64,000 nt of DNA from Nipponacmea schrenckii (GCA_030562195.1 CM060199.1:9940338-10004337); one strand, 5' to 3'; shown: positions 51,548 through 63,561, counted from the stretch's first letter. The notes: generated by a model from the letters alone, not told the origin. A program made the numbers and translations.

Positions 51548-54500
51548 CCAAATCACGAAAAAATTTCAAAAAAGTGGGATTCATGCTCTTAACTGGCATC
51601 CTATACAGCTTGGTAAAATTTAGTTATAATATGAAGTTTTATATTTACTCAATATGATAGTTTTTTTAAGGAGTAATCACCAATCTACTATTTTATATCA
51701 TCTTTTAACTTAACACATTTTAAGGTAGTAATCCTTTAAGGAAACACAGACATAATGGTCGAATTGACCTGAGGAAATCACGTATGTTACTTTTCGTTGA
51801 TTAGTTCCATAATTATTATACATTATGTCTAGGAAATCAAAGAAGAAAAAAACAATAAGATTTCAATATGTTGTGCAACGAACTATTTCTGTTTTGTTTA
51901 CGAATTTACATAAGGTATTGTTACTAAGCACTTTTCTCTCAACAGACTGCTTAATGTGTATTTACCTATTATAGATTAGCGAGGGCTGGCTGAAAAGTTT
52001 TAAGTCCGAACTTTGAAAGACGCATACTAGGTTGATACTGTAACTCTATTTCTGTCATAGTCTCCTTACCCTTGAACTATTTTACAGGAAGGTCTGGGTA
52101 GGCAATAGGTCAAAAACGATTTTCTACAGCAAACCTAAAAAGGCTAGAAATGTTTCACCCAACCCTCGTATGTATCGACTGAAAGGAACTTGAAGAGCAG
52201 CCGAGTATTGTTATGTTTTCACCATAGTAATTAATGGTTAATTGTTAATTATACACTAGGTAAATAAAGTTGCTGATTCAAGATATTGGGCGTGGTAATT
52301 TTAGTGGAGGCTTGACATAGTCATTTAGGGCTATTGATAATTTATGCTAGTTGATGTGGGATGGTCCGAACAGACAATTAAAACTTCTTACACCCTCAAT
52401 ATGTCATATTCTATGAATCTCAGATATGTTCGAAAATCATCCTTAAAATCGATTTTCAATAGAAAATGTAAATGTTAAGCAGATTAGGAATAGCGTCGTT
52501 CATTTGAAAAACTTTGTAGGTTCAGTACAATAAAAGTACAGTGGTACTCATCACGATTTGCTTTGTCAACCAAGATTATCTAAGTAACTTCATGTAGCTA
52601 TGGTATGCCATATCAAACTTGTTTTGTAGAATTAAAATACACCATGTTACTGAAACTAAACCTAGAGTTCTCTATTTAAAAAGCTTACCCGGTTTCATTA
52701 ATTACAACATTTCATAATATTGTTTAAGAAAATAAACACAAGTTATCAAGTACACGGGTATATTAATGACATTATAAACCTAAAAATGGTTCAATATCAT
52801 GATTATTATAATAAAAACTAAGAAAATGTTAAAAAAGGACATTATTAAGAAAACTATATTGTTAATTTTAAAGCAGTGTTAACACAATGCGAGAATTGAA
52901 TACATGGCGTTACGCGTAAATATTTGGCAACAAATTACAGATAAACCTTTTAGCATTATATCTGTAAGAGTGGTATGTCATTTTGATATTCTGGACTTCG
53001 TGACACATCCTGTGAGTATTCTTATTCCGAGAATTTTTTTTTAACAAGCTGGGTTAGATGAGCATGTAATGAAGCTTACGAGTGTCTAGGTATTGCATAT
53101 CGTATATATACTTAAATACATAATGCGCTTTAAACTTTTCTTTTGAATAGATGAGGTTTTGATTTCGTACAGCCACCAGTGACCCTATGCCAGCAAAAAT
53201 CAATGCTGACCCTCGATTACTATAATATCTACGTCCATTTCAAACTACACCCCACCCTCCCAACTCCTATCCATGTCCCTTTCTCTCATGGCAAAGTACA
53301 TGTACTAGAATACAGATGCAATAAACATCGAACGACATCCTGTTCAATGTAGATGCTATAACCTTTCAGCTGGCGTATATGAATAGGACTTTATTAAAGT
53401 ATATTTTACTACTATATTATCGTAGTAGAATTATGATTAACAGAAGCCAGGTAAAAACCCACAGAGAACAAATCGATAATTTTAATCAGAGAATGGACAA
53501 TTTACCTCGTTTTTTTTTCTCATTCAGTATTTTATTGTTTATTGAGCTTTTATGTTTATTATAAATCAAATTCTAATAGATTCATTACATAAATAGCAAA
53601 ATACTCCCATGTTTATTCTAATTATGACAATTATTCTTCTGTGAAGAAAGTCATTTCGACAAATTTAAATAGAACTGCAAATTTGCAAATTTTCACTGTT
53701 GGTTTTTAAACAAAATTGAGCTATTTCTGCTTGTATTTCAATTGTTGGACATGTTGAGATATAAATCGAAATGTACTTTTTCAACAAGGTTACTGTTAAA
53801 TATTTGTACATTTTTAAACCGTTTCCCTGTTAAATGCTAATTTAATTTTAGAGATGCTCCACAAAGAAAAAAGTTCAGATCACGAGTTCACATTAGAAGG
53901 AGCGCTTGCATGATGCTGCTTTCTAAACCTTTATGTTTCATTTTGAGAATTGCTAGTAAATTGTTAGTTCATGCCTAGGGTTCAATGATTTTTGAAAGTT
54001 AATTATAAAAGTAAGTAGTTACTGGATATAAAGCAATCTGCAAAATAATTTAAAATCGAGCAAGAAGTTAATGGATTTAGAATGATATTTTAATGTTAAA
54101 TCATTTAACCCGACTCGAACTTCTACCCAAAATAATCTCCATTTATTTCACGACTACTTGAAATTCAAGCCGTTTTTATGAGATAGTTGTATAAATAAGT
54201 CATTCAATTCTAGAGATAAGAGATGAAGTCTTTCTAAAATGAAAGTTTTAGTAGAGATTTCAACATTTTTCAAACAAGGAAGTTAGTATTTTAATCTATT
54301 TTTGAAAATAATGGAGTCAGCTATGAAGAATTGAAATTGTACTGAATGGATGAGTTTGTTTCCTAGCTCAAGTCATAAAGCGGAGGTTTTGAATGGCACC
54401 TTCAGATTGCTTTGATATCGACTCAGAAACAAAAAGTCTTTGAGAATTATCAGTAGGCCTACTCCTGTAGTTATGATTAGATCCAACTTTTAAAAATTTC

Positions 54501-55183
54501 GAACCAAACTTTTTAACACCACCATATTTAATATACAGATCTCTATATTTCTGACCTTTGCCAGAAATTCTGTACCACAAAAGAAACAATACGTTATGCG
54601 ATCGGATTAAAGATATCCTAGTTTGATCAAAACTTGTTAATTCAGATATCGAATATGATGACGATACCAAATAGATCGATGTAGCCTCGCCTTGATCTTC
54701 CGACCCATCGTCTCATCAACTAATTTACGGAATTTATTTATTAAGTAATACTTCACCTTTATGGTTCCAAAATGGTTTTGAAAACTAACGTCACGACGTC
54801 TACCTTTATATTTACCTTCGTTAACTCTGGACATTACTGTCATGATTTCACAAATTTTTAAATTCACGATTCAAACTAAGATCGATATTAAAGTTACTGT
54901 AGAACACCTTATCCAAGATGAGTCGGCTAGTTAATTATAATGCTGTTGAAGGTAAAAGCCATAAATAAGCTTTAAATAAATGGGAATAAATTAAATTAGC
55001 CATATATTCTGTAAATCTGTTGAATTGTTTGTTATTTCCTTGGTTTTGACAGGGAAAAATTGTATTCTTCTGCGATTTCGTTTTTCGTGACATATCTCAT
55101 TTATATTTTAGGGTATCCTGACCGGAGACGAATTCTTTTGACTAAAGAAATTATTGACTAGCACTGTGGCGCACCCTACACAG

Positions 55184-55901
55184 TGCGTAATTAATTGCTT
55201 TGGACTAAGTTAGACCGTCTTGAGTTGCGTCTAATTAATTGATTTGGAATTACTTATTGGACGAAGTGCGTCTCAAATTCTTCAAGATGCAGATGTTAAT
55301 GTCTATGCACCCGGTCACATTGGAATGTGTGTTTTAATGTGATGGGAGAGCATGTTTAAATGATTAATTACATGGAGACGTTGACAACAGAAAACGCATT
55401 ACTGCTCTTTTGTCAATAGTCTCCTAATATGAAGATGAACTCTTTATGAAATAAGTGTGAATATTAATCAATTTAGAGGTTACTTACAATGTGTATTTTT
55501 GCGAATGCCTGGATTGTTGTTTATCAGCACAATCGTCTGAAAGGTCTAGAAATTTTCTATTTTCTTTCTTAAAAACAAAATGGGAAGTATTTTAATAGAT
55601 GCCACTAAACGGTTTATTGTGTTACCGTGTAATTGCATTTAAAGTTTATTTCTTTTGACAAGTTACGAAACCTTATCTGAAAATGGCCAGGTTTGATTTA
55701 AACACACAATTCATCTGGTTGCGATCACCTTGACTTTACCTGACAATGAAAGCTCTGACGATAGAATTACTTCATCATCTGCCTGAATAAAACACGTTTC
55801 ATCATTTCGTTTGATGTCCGCTTTGACAGTGCACAATTATAGCCTCGTTGTCAATTAAATAATAAAGATCTGCATTGATTAATTTCCTCTATACCGGAAG
55901 T
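55184..55901. promoter_or_regulatory. Candidate enhancer-like block with repeated TAATTAATTG sites
   Basis: GCGTAATTAATTGCTTTGGA (55185-55204) and GCGTCTAATTAATTGATTTG (from 55227) are two related homeodomain-type sites about 42 bp apart. A palindromic TEAD-like CACATTGGAATGTG follows at 55316-55329. Downstream are ACAATTATAG, GTCAATTAAATAATAAA, GATTAATTTC and an ETS site ACCGGAAGT (55893-55901). There is no reading frame. Dense, varied motifs in a gene-free region are what conserved non-coding elements look like, but conservation cannot be tested here. Confidence 0.33.
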
Positions 55902-58589
55902 GGCAAATCTGTGCAGCAGTAAATCTCCATACAGAATTTCGATTTTCTCTTAGAAACGGAATTATCTTCAATAATTCAATACATGCCATTATCCAGCATT
56001 AATATTGACTGTTTCATAAGACAAACAATACAACAAAATACACTTTACTCAAAGACAATAAAAATGGCAGGAAATCTGACCCAACCATCCAATGCTTTTA
56101 TTAGGTAACGAACCACTACAAATTACCCAATTCTCATCATAATAATAAGTTTAAAGATGTCGGTATGTATAGCTGCATATTAAATATACACTTCAAATAA
56201 ACACCATTTAGATTCTTACGACGCCATTTTACACCATTTACCGCCATTTTATTACTTTACCAGCCGACAATTCACATTACCCAGAATTCTTAGACTTATT
56301 CAAATAAATTTTCTATTTGACACGAGATTTCAGTCTAATATTTGATAGATTATTGACATCTTATCGTATTGACTTTAACAGATTTCATGATGCCAAATTT
56401 ACCAACCAGTTTATAATAATTATAACTGGGTGTCCATTTTGTCTGGCTGTGTCAGTTTGGGTACATTCGGATCTCTTACCATACAAATGTCAACAAAACT
56501 TGAAGCCTTATCAAATTTGCTCTGTTCCTTAACTGTCTCATTACGTGTCTTCTATTTAAACTTGATTAACGTTTTACATATATTCTACATTTACCATTAT
56601 TACGGTAATTTCCGTGAAGGTTTCATTATTTTTGTTGATCTAATGGATCTATAGATTATCAATGGATGTTGTTGATTTAGGTTTATTCATTCTTCAGATC
56701 TATATTAGATAATGATTTTGACACCATCGAGTCATCAAAAGTATACTCATGGACTGCATGTCGAGTTGACATCTTCTGATTTTGGATATGCTGGATATAC
56801 AGATCACTGCTTTTTCTAGACTCGAACTTTTGACATATTTCTTATTGTACTATTAGCACCAGTCTTTGTCACCATCGTGTCACCTGGGGTTTCGTCACTA
56901 AAATTCAAATTGACGCACATTGCTAAGTTGTAACTAAGACTATGTTCCAGTTCCAAGATCAATGGATCTTTAATCATCAAAGCGTCGGATTAAATGGCCG
57001 TTCAATCCAAATAAAAGTACCATTGTATTTCTGCCAGATCATCAGGACTGACAATTTTTTAGTTGATAGGGCTCAAAATGTGCTATAAGTTCATCACATA
57101 GATAATTGGAAATTAAACTTATGTCAATATGTTTGTAAGACTCCACTCCCTTAAAATCTTTCCGACTGTGGGGGAATAGGTTAGAAAGATGTCCTGGAGG
57201 AAACATTTATCTTTTCAGAAAGATGTACCCACGTATTGTGGCGTGTTTCAGAATCTAGTATTGCACATTCAGTATTCAGTTCCGTTTATTTCTTTAAATT
57301 GCTGTATAAATCATCATCAGTCGGTTAACATTCAGACGGTTTGGGAATCGCTGCAATAAGAATATGATGTAATAGAAGAGACGAGACCGAATTGAGTTGA
57401 AGAAATTGAAACTTGTAAGGTTGGTGAGATGTCCCATCTGCCTGAATACTTCTTTTACGTTTCTTTGGACGTGAGTGCTGGTTGATGATCATCTGAGTTG
57501 AAAACTCGTAACTATTTTGACAAAATTGGTCTGTTTAAAAAGAACAGAGCCTTGACTTACAACTTATGGGGCTTAACACAAGGCATATGTTCTATACAAA
57601 GAAAAACTTTCTGGTATAATTCTCAATATAATTTTTATAATAATTTTCTAAAATTTCTATAGCATATCATGACGTTTTCGTTAGAGTATGTCTTTATGTT
57701 TGCAAAAGAAAACACGTTCATAACCAGAATGATCTGTCAATCGATTATTTAGCTCATTTTTCTGTAGCTACAAGGGGCAAGCTCCGAATAATCACGTCTG
57801 CAATGTTCCTGTCAAAAGAATAGTCCCCCATACATTTTTCTTTGGTTACGATATCGTCACATTAATTGAACAGTCGCAAAACAATGAATGTGAAAACACA
57901 ATATGATCATCTTCAAGTTTAAAAGATCTTATATAGGCAAATTTTACTTTCCGAAGAACGAGGCAATTATCGTCTGAACTCTGAACTGTTATCACACGAT
58001 CATCATCCGATATTCCGACACTCATATCGATCTGTAGAACCACCCTCGTACCGCTTTATCCGTCGTAATTCCGTCTAGACGTGAATTGAAGGAAAATGTG
58101 ATTAGCCTACAAATTGATAGCGAACTGAAGAGATTTTGAATCTCGGAGGTAATTGGCGAGTACGATAATAACCGTTTTATTGTATTTTACTTGTTATTCA
58201 CCACAGTTTAGAACGCGATTCTAATCTTGTTAGAATCACGCTTCCTTCATTTCAACTTTACCATTACCAACATGTCCGACAATTTCCGTAATATAAGTCG
58301 AAGTTCCTGGAGTTTAAATTGATAGATTGTAAAAGGTTCAATGACTTCCAGACGGAGGAAGGATATTTTGACCTCAAGTTATCGGAACAAGACGACATAA
58401 TAGAACTAGAGTATACAAACCAGACATTTGACAAATCAACTTCCTGGATAAATTGTCCTTGCTTGACATTTTACAATTTAAGTTCCGGTATACTACAAAC
58501 GTATTTTTATGACCTTAATTACAATTAACTTTCTCGTTAATGGTTCATTATTATTCATATACGAATTCTATAAATTTATATTTTTGTAT

Positions 58590-58755
58590 TAGATCCTGTA
58601 TCCTATATTTGTACATTTTGTTATTTTATTATATTTGTACACCGTGCTATTGCAATACACCTCCTTATATCATTGTAAAACATCCTGTTATATTATCTGT
58701 ACATACTATCATATTGTAAGTGTACATCTTTATATTATTAGTATACCTTCTGTAA
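58590..58755. repeat. Degenerate tandem repeat with a TGTACAT core
   Basis: About six copies of a 22-30 bp unit resembling TATTATATTTGTACATCCTG. Cores read TTGTACATTT, TTGTACACCG, TTGTAAAACA, CTGTACATAC, GTGTACATCT and AGTATACCTT. TGTACATA fits the Pumilio-type RNA site TGTAnATA, of interest only if this stretch is transcribed as a 3' UTR. Confidence 0.5.
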
Positions 58756-58865
58756 AGTCAATGTTAAAATGATGTTTTATACATAAAGTTCTGCTTTATA
58801 CTGCTGTATAAAATAACATCAGAATCTTTCTTATCGTTTGGTTTGAAAGATTTGACGTATTGCAA
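58742..58865 (+). repeat. Direct duplication, copy A (124 bp)
   Basis: It runs from TATACCTTCTGTAAAGTCAA to TTTGACGTATTGCAA and is about 90% identical to 59624-59756. An AATAAA lies 55 bp beyond its end (around 58919). Confidence 0.8.
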
Positions 58866-59623
58866 CTCATCTCAATCTATCTTGCTACCTATTTATTCAG
58901 TCGTAGTATATTTTGGAAATAAAGGTTGTTTTTTTTTAGTTACTTCCTTGTTCCGTTCATACAGTTCATTTCTAAATCAATTCCACAAATTATATGATAA
59001 ATGGAATTCATGAGGTTTGTAACATATGTCAGTTAATATACCTAACATCAAACGATTATGTTTTAACCAATTTGTTGCCGTTACTCAATAAATTAGAAAA
59101 TGATTCGATTGGCCTTTTGTAAACTCAGAAATTTCAATAAAAAGGTCTTCAGATCTCTGTCATAGAATAATAGAAGTAATGACGCTTGAACCAGTTTAGT
59201 TGAAAATTGAACAACGAGTACAAAGGTTTGGGATCATTAGTTGCTTTAATTTGCAGTAATAAATACCTTGCCATCATTTAACATCATCACAATTGACAAG
59301 ATAATAAAACTAGGTCATATCTCAATGTTTTAGATGTTTAGTTAATAATTTTGAAGATTATTTTTGAAAATGTGATAATAATGACTGCAAATAATCCAAT
59401 ATTCTAACTTGAGCTATTTTCTACTTTTAAATTGGTATTTGATGACTGATTCTTGACGCCCAGCTACAACCAGAACGACTTGTATTTGTGTATCTCACAA
59501 TAATGAATAGGGTATCGGAATGTACAATGGGTGAACTACAAACTGAATTTCCCTATTTTCAGACCAGATCTCCACACAAGAAGTTAAAATATCAGAGTAG
59601 TTGACTAACCAATGTGCATCAAA

Positions 59624-59756
59624 TATACCTTTTGTAACGTCAATGTTAAAATGATGTTTTGTTTCTATTATACATAAAGTTCTGCTTTATACTGCTATAT
59701 AACATAACATCATAATCTTTCTTATCGTTTGGTTTGAAAGATTTGACGTATTGCAA
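59624..59756 (+). repeat. Direct duplication, copy B (133 bp)
   Basis: It is the same segment as 58742-58865, with an extra GTTTCTATTA-type 10-bp insertion and a few substitutions. Copies are about 760 bp apart in the same orientation. Flanks differ, so this is either a small segmental duplication or two copies of a dispersed repeat. Confidence 0.8.
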
Positions 59757-60126
59757 GTTTCATTTTAGTTTCACAATAGAATGATTTTACAGCTACTTTA
59801 AAACATCAAACACAAATTATTTCTTATTTGTTCAACCTCGTATAATAATTTGTCCACCTGAAATCAACTGCCCAGTATCGCTTGGAGGCTCCTTGTATGA
59901 TATAAAGAATTGTTTTCAATTGTTATTCAATATTTTAGTGTCTTTCTTTTGTCAACAGCCGACGATTCGTAAAATATCAATTTGATTTGTTCGGTATGCT
60001 TTGATATTTAAACTCAAGAAGTTGAAGTTAACGTTTAGAAGTGTTGTTTGTTAGTCTAAATGAAGTAGTTCTAACTCAAATCAGTCGAATACTTGAATAT
60101 CATCTTGGCCGAAAGCGTTTTATTCT

Positions 60127-60390
60127 AATTCAAATATGGCGGCCAGGTTCGTCTTTGATGATATCATTATTAGTCCACTTATAATCCTCGTCACAATACC
60201 TCACTTATTGTATTAATGTTTAAACACCATGAGAATTATATTTTACCTCGACTTCTTCTGGCTTAAAAATCAAATTCTCCTTCAGGCTATTATCATCGAC
60301 AAATCTTCACATAATCCCATCCTCATTTCTTTCAGCTTTTCATGTCGTCGCCGCCATTGTTCAACGATAACGTATCCCACGCTGCACGTG
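60127..60390 (+). promoter_or_regulatory. Possible transcription-start region with a small candidate exon
   Basis: AAATATGGCGGCCAG at 60132-60146 is a YY1-like site with an ATG in it, followed by a weak donor (AG/GTTCGT). At 60325-60335 CATTTCTTTCAG is a strong acceptor, followed by 52 GC-rich bases to a good donor CAC/GTGAGA at 60387/60388, inside an E-box. Joining the two would keep an open frame from the 60136 ATG. Nothing in the resulting short peptide is recognisable. Confidence 0.25.
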
Positions 60391-61725
60391 AGACCAGACT
60401 CAGACACGTTCGTCCTAGGGGTCGATTTGACATTCTGCATTATTATTTTTATTAAGAAATAACAAAAAATGTCGTATCGTGTCAATCGAATTATTATGAA
60501 GTTAATTCAAAATGTTTTATAGTAAACCTGCTACTGTCTACATAATCGGAAAAGTATTTTCTATGAAATGGATGTGGATCATTGTAAATGTTTCAGATTC
60601 GACATTTTTTGTTAATTACAGATGCTTTTGTGTTGGCGACATTATAACATGGTATGTTGATCAAAATCAGTTCGACTTCTTTATGGATTTTAATTATAAC
60701 GGAACGAAAAAGATCTTGCCGATAGACAACGAATATTTATGTATTTGTTGTATTGAGCTTATTTTCAGAATGATGTTTTGTGTCATCTTATTGTGGCATA
60801 TTTTTGGGAACCATCTTTGAAATTCATGGTTTACAATTCTAACCCAATTAGGAGTAGATACGTGAAACTACATTTCATATGGACTTCTAGAGAATGATGC
60901 TATGGATTGAAACGGCTCTTAAAATTCAGTCTGACCTTCCAAAAGGAGGGGGGGGGGACTGTCTTGATTAGTTTTGAATATCATGGGAATCTTAGGACAT
61001 TTACCATTTTGAAATCGCAATTGCCATTGTAATAAATTTTACGATGCGTGTAGGCAGGTGCTAACCAATTGAAAATTGACAATAAAAAATTTACCACTGA
61101 CGGTGTTTTTTTCTTTCAAAAGTGTGTATCAAAAATAACTTGGGCTCCATTGAGCCAATAACAGCACTGATTTGGTCACTCTTAAATAGTTGGGCGAAAT
61201 TATTTCTCTGTATCCGGGTTCAGTCAGTTTACTTAATATTTAAGTAGTAGAAAAAGTAATCAAATGCAGTATAGTTCCAATGACTGTTTATTCTACCTAA
61301 ATATAAGTAGACTGTTCGCTTCGATTGGAATGGGACTCGCACGAGCAAAGCTATCCTTGCTGGACAATACATCTATAAATTGGGCAAACCATCGCGGTTC
61401 CTTGCCATCGTTATAAGAATTTAGGCTATGGTTTAATGGGGAGATTGGAGGGAATATTCAATAAAATATTTTCAGTACAATTCTTGAACACAGTATGCAA
61501 TAAGGGATTTGATCAATCTTCAAACCTATATTCAAACAGCTCAGAACTAATATTAGAAAAACATTCCCTTATCGATTTTACCACATGACCTACTTGCATA
61601 GTATTTACGCTCTAAGTGGATTATGGGAAGGCAGTACAACAGGTGACAGGTGAAGTTACTACTCTGATAAGATAAAATGACGACAAAAGGATATGAAATG
61701 TTGAAAAAATAGGTAATTTGTGACC
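60391..61725. other. Non-coding stretch before the right-edge gene
   Basis: A 102-codon forward frame (60512-60820) lacks any recognisable domain and fits chance. The poly(G) run is at 60948. Nothing else recognised. Confidence 0.5.
60948..60957. repeat. Poly(G) run, 10 bp
   Basis: Ten consecutive G, rare in this AT-rich window. Confidence 0.9.
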
Positions 61726-61731
61726 TTTATT
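61726..61731 (-). terminator. Candidate AATAAA signal for the right-edge minus-strand gene
   Basis: This is the first canonical AATAAA I find on the minus strand after the 63435 stop codon; nearer variants TATAAA and CATAAA exist. Using it would give a 3' UTR of about 1.7 kb including the CACAGTCACA minisatellite. Confidence 0.25.
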
Positions 61732-61848
61732 TCATCATGTTGGAAATAGTAAATAATTATATAGAAGATAACAATTATTATTTACATTTCAACTATAAAT
61801 ATACATAATTATATACATGATTAACATCACAGTTATCTTTTCCTTGAT

Positions 61849-61924
61849 CACACACGTCACACTGTCACACAGTCACGTTCATAACACAGTCACACCGTCA
61901 CATTCATAACACAGTCACACATAC
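61849..61924. repeat. CACAGTCACA minisatellite
   Basis: A ~25-bp unit, TTCATAACACAGTCACACCG plus TCAC, is repeated about twice, preceded and followed by shorter CACAGTCAC pieces. Confidence 0.75.
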
Positions 61925-62284
61925 AGACAGGCAGAATGAATACATGATTTGTACGTACATCCTTGTGCACATTCTTCATGAAAATGATTTGATTTTAGAC
62001 TTTGACCCCATGAAATAGAAACTTAATAATTTGCAGTAAAACTTTTAACTCTCGATTAAACGAAACTCTATTAAAACCCTTATTTTTTTTCGTGCAATTT
62101 CTTTCGTTTCAAGTAACAAATTAACAAAACCTTGCGTATAAAAATGTTCATAAAAAAATTACACAACAAAAACTGAACGATTGACAAAATATAACACTAT
62201 TCAACGTTAACTCAACAAGATCGTCATTGTTTTTGACTTACGACTTCATGAAAATTAATAACGGGGTCAAAATTCGTTGTGATG

Positions 62285-62644
62285 GTCACGTGACACACCA
62301 CGTGGAGACAGATGAAACTTGAAGACAATGGAATGGCGGGAAGAATAAATATTAATTTAAATTATGGCGAAATGACCGGAAGTTAACTGTCTCCGTAATA
62401 TTTTCATGATATGTATCAAATAAATAATTTAATGCTTTTTCACAAAATCCAGGCCAGTCCGGTTACTCAGAAAAGTAAGAAAAGTGGCTAAGTACGATCA
62501 GATAAAAAGACAGAATCAAAGAAAGTTTAAGGAAATAATTTACGGTTAATAAGATTTGCAAAAAAAAAAAAATGCTAAAGAATATTATTCATAATTTATA
62601 CAGCAGTAAATAATTTAAATCTTGTCACATGACCAGTCACGTGA
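62285..62644. promoter_or_regulatory. Cluster of palindromic E-boxes with an ETS site
   Basis: GTCACGTGAC (62285-62294, 10-bp palindrome), CCACGTGG (62298-62305), the related GTCACATGAC (62624-62633) and GTCACGTGA (62636-62644) occur with ACCGGAAGT (62375-62383). The cluster would suit a promoter bound by USF/MITF-type factors, yet by the model here it falls in the 3' UTR of the right-edge gene. Confidence 0.35.
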
Positions 62645-62737
62645 TTTAGGCAAAGACTCAATCTGAAGCCAATACAAGACGAGGAACCAAATTTGAAATT
62701 TGGAAAATATAAACAAACATACATTCATTATAACGTT

Positions 62738-62905
62738 TTACAAATTAACAATAGTTTCGACTAGTTCATCACTTTTTAAACACCTTGGTAACGTTAAAGG
62801 CGTTGGACCTCCATGTTCATTTCCAATCGCCTCTTGTGCTGCCATTTGGTTTTTACAAGACGGGAGGGCATGAAGAATTGCACAGCTATTTAGTGGGGTA
62901 TGGCC
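62738..62905 (-). CDS. Ankyrin-like 55-codon frame in the presumed 3' UTR or an alternative last exon
   Basis: Only one minus-strand frame is open from 62905 to a TAA at 62740-62738. It contains GHTPLNSCAILHALPS and, 32 residues on, GGPTPLTLPRCL. The spacing and the G-x-T-P-L signature resemble successive ankyrin repeats (usually 33 residues), though the rest of each repeat is poorly matched. Just upstream the phase is broken by a single-base offset: YNE in one frame is followed by GHTPL in the next. That could be a splice junction or a frameshift in a pseudogene. It lies about 0.5 kb downstream of the 63435 stop on the same strand. Real exon, pseudogene fragment and chance are all open. Confidence 0.27.
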   Translation of the reverse strand, partial: GHTPLNSCAILHALPSCKNQMAAQEAIGNEHGGPTPLTLPRCLKSDELVETIVNL

Positions 62906-63434
62906 TCATTGTAGACAATGCAGACAAAATGCATCAAATATTGTTAGAATCAACTGCCGTATAGTTTGTATGTTTATGAAGAATGAACACAGATTTTATG
63001 AAATGAAAATAGCACATATAGTCTTGGCAGTGATTTTTTTGTGTTCATACATTGGTCCGGGTTTTATAGTATAACATAATGGTCATAGTTCTTTCATGTG
63101 CGCTGGAATTGCATTCCTTCAATTTAAAATTCCATTCATATCATTGCCTTTGAACGTTTCGGGTGCTTTTTAGCCTAGATATATTACAGCTCTTCAAGAA
63201 AAAAAGCTTGCATAATGTACAAGGCTGAAAGCTTGTATACATAGATAATATAGTATCCCATAATTCACAAGTAATGAATCATATGTTGCATCTTTTAGAA
63301 ACAGCAAGGCACTTTAAATCCATCCACACGTTACTATTTATAGAATTCTCTGCATCTTGTATGTTATCACTATATACTTTTGTGCACTATATAGACTCCG
63401 TTTGGTTCGTAAAATAACAATGCCCTTTATAATA

Positions 63435-63561
63435 TTACACCTCAGTGGCTAACACATCCTCGGCATAATGAGGTCTCTTTTGTTCCAGCACTAGCATAGA
63501 GTTTCTATTGTCTCTGTTTAACGGTTTGGAAATAACATGAATATCTTGCGAACTGTAATCA
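63435..63561 (-). CDS. Likely last coding exon of an unidentified gene, C-terminus -ATEV (partial gene)
   Basis: On the minus strand a T-rich tract ending TATATTTTTCAG (AG at 63563-63562) is a strong acceptor. After it only one frame stays open, for 41 codons starting DYSSQDIHVISKPLN, through NRNSMLVLEQKRPHYAED, to a TAA. The first exon base completes a codon begun in the previous exon, which lies beyond the window or in the unread intron to the right. The peptide is polar and charged, and ends in Thr-Glu-Val, a class I PDZ-domain ligand, so a cytoplasmic tail of a membrane receptor, channel or adhesion protein is inferred. I do not recognise the family. A chance frame remains possible at this length. 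Confidence 0.5.

Larger units (their letters stand above)
47079..58589. other. Non-coding stretch after the SINE
   Basis: Contains three CACGTG motifs between 47371 and 48547, the poly(A) run at 51526, a tandem of ACGCCATTTT-like 10-mers at 56221-56251 and the motif block 55184-55901. Unrecognised frames at 54368-54867 (minus, very basic peptide) and 58292-58528 (plus, 78 codons with no ATG start) are not called as genes. Confidence 0.45.

Noticed and set aside
54368..54867. Two minus frames, one very basic (GKYKGRRRDVSF)
   Set aside because: Codon use is ordinary AT-rich, no domain is recognised and length is within chance; not enough to call a gene.
57846..58043. Minus frame with GISDDDRVITVQSSDDN
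   Set aside because: Starts only at GTG, no splice support; frames of this length are common here by chance.
58292..58528. 78-codon plus frame rich in Asp/Glu, no ATG start
   Set aside because: Protein-like by eye but no acceptor precedes it and no family is recognised; kept only as context for the downstream duplication.
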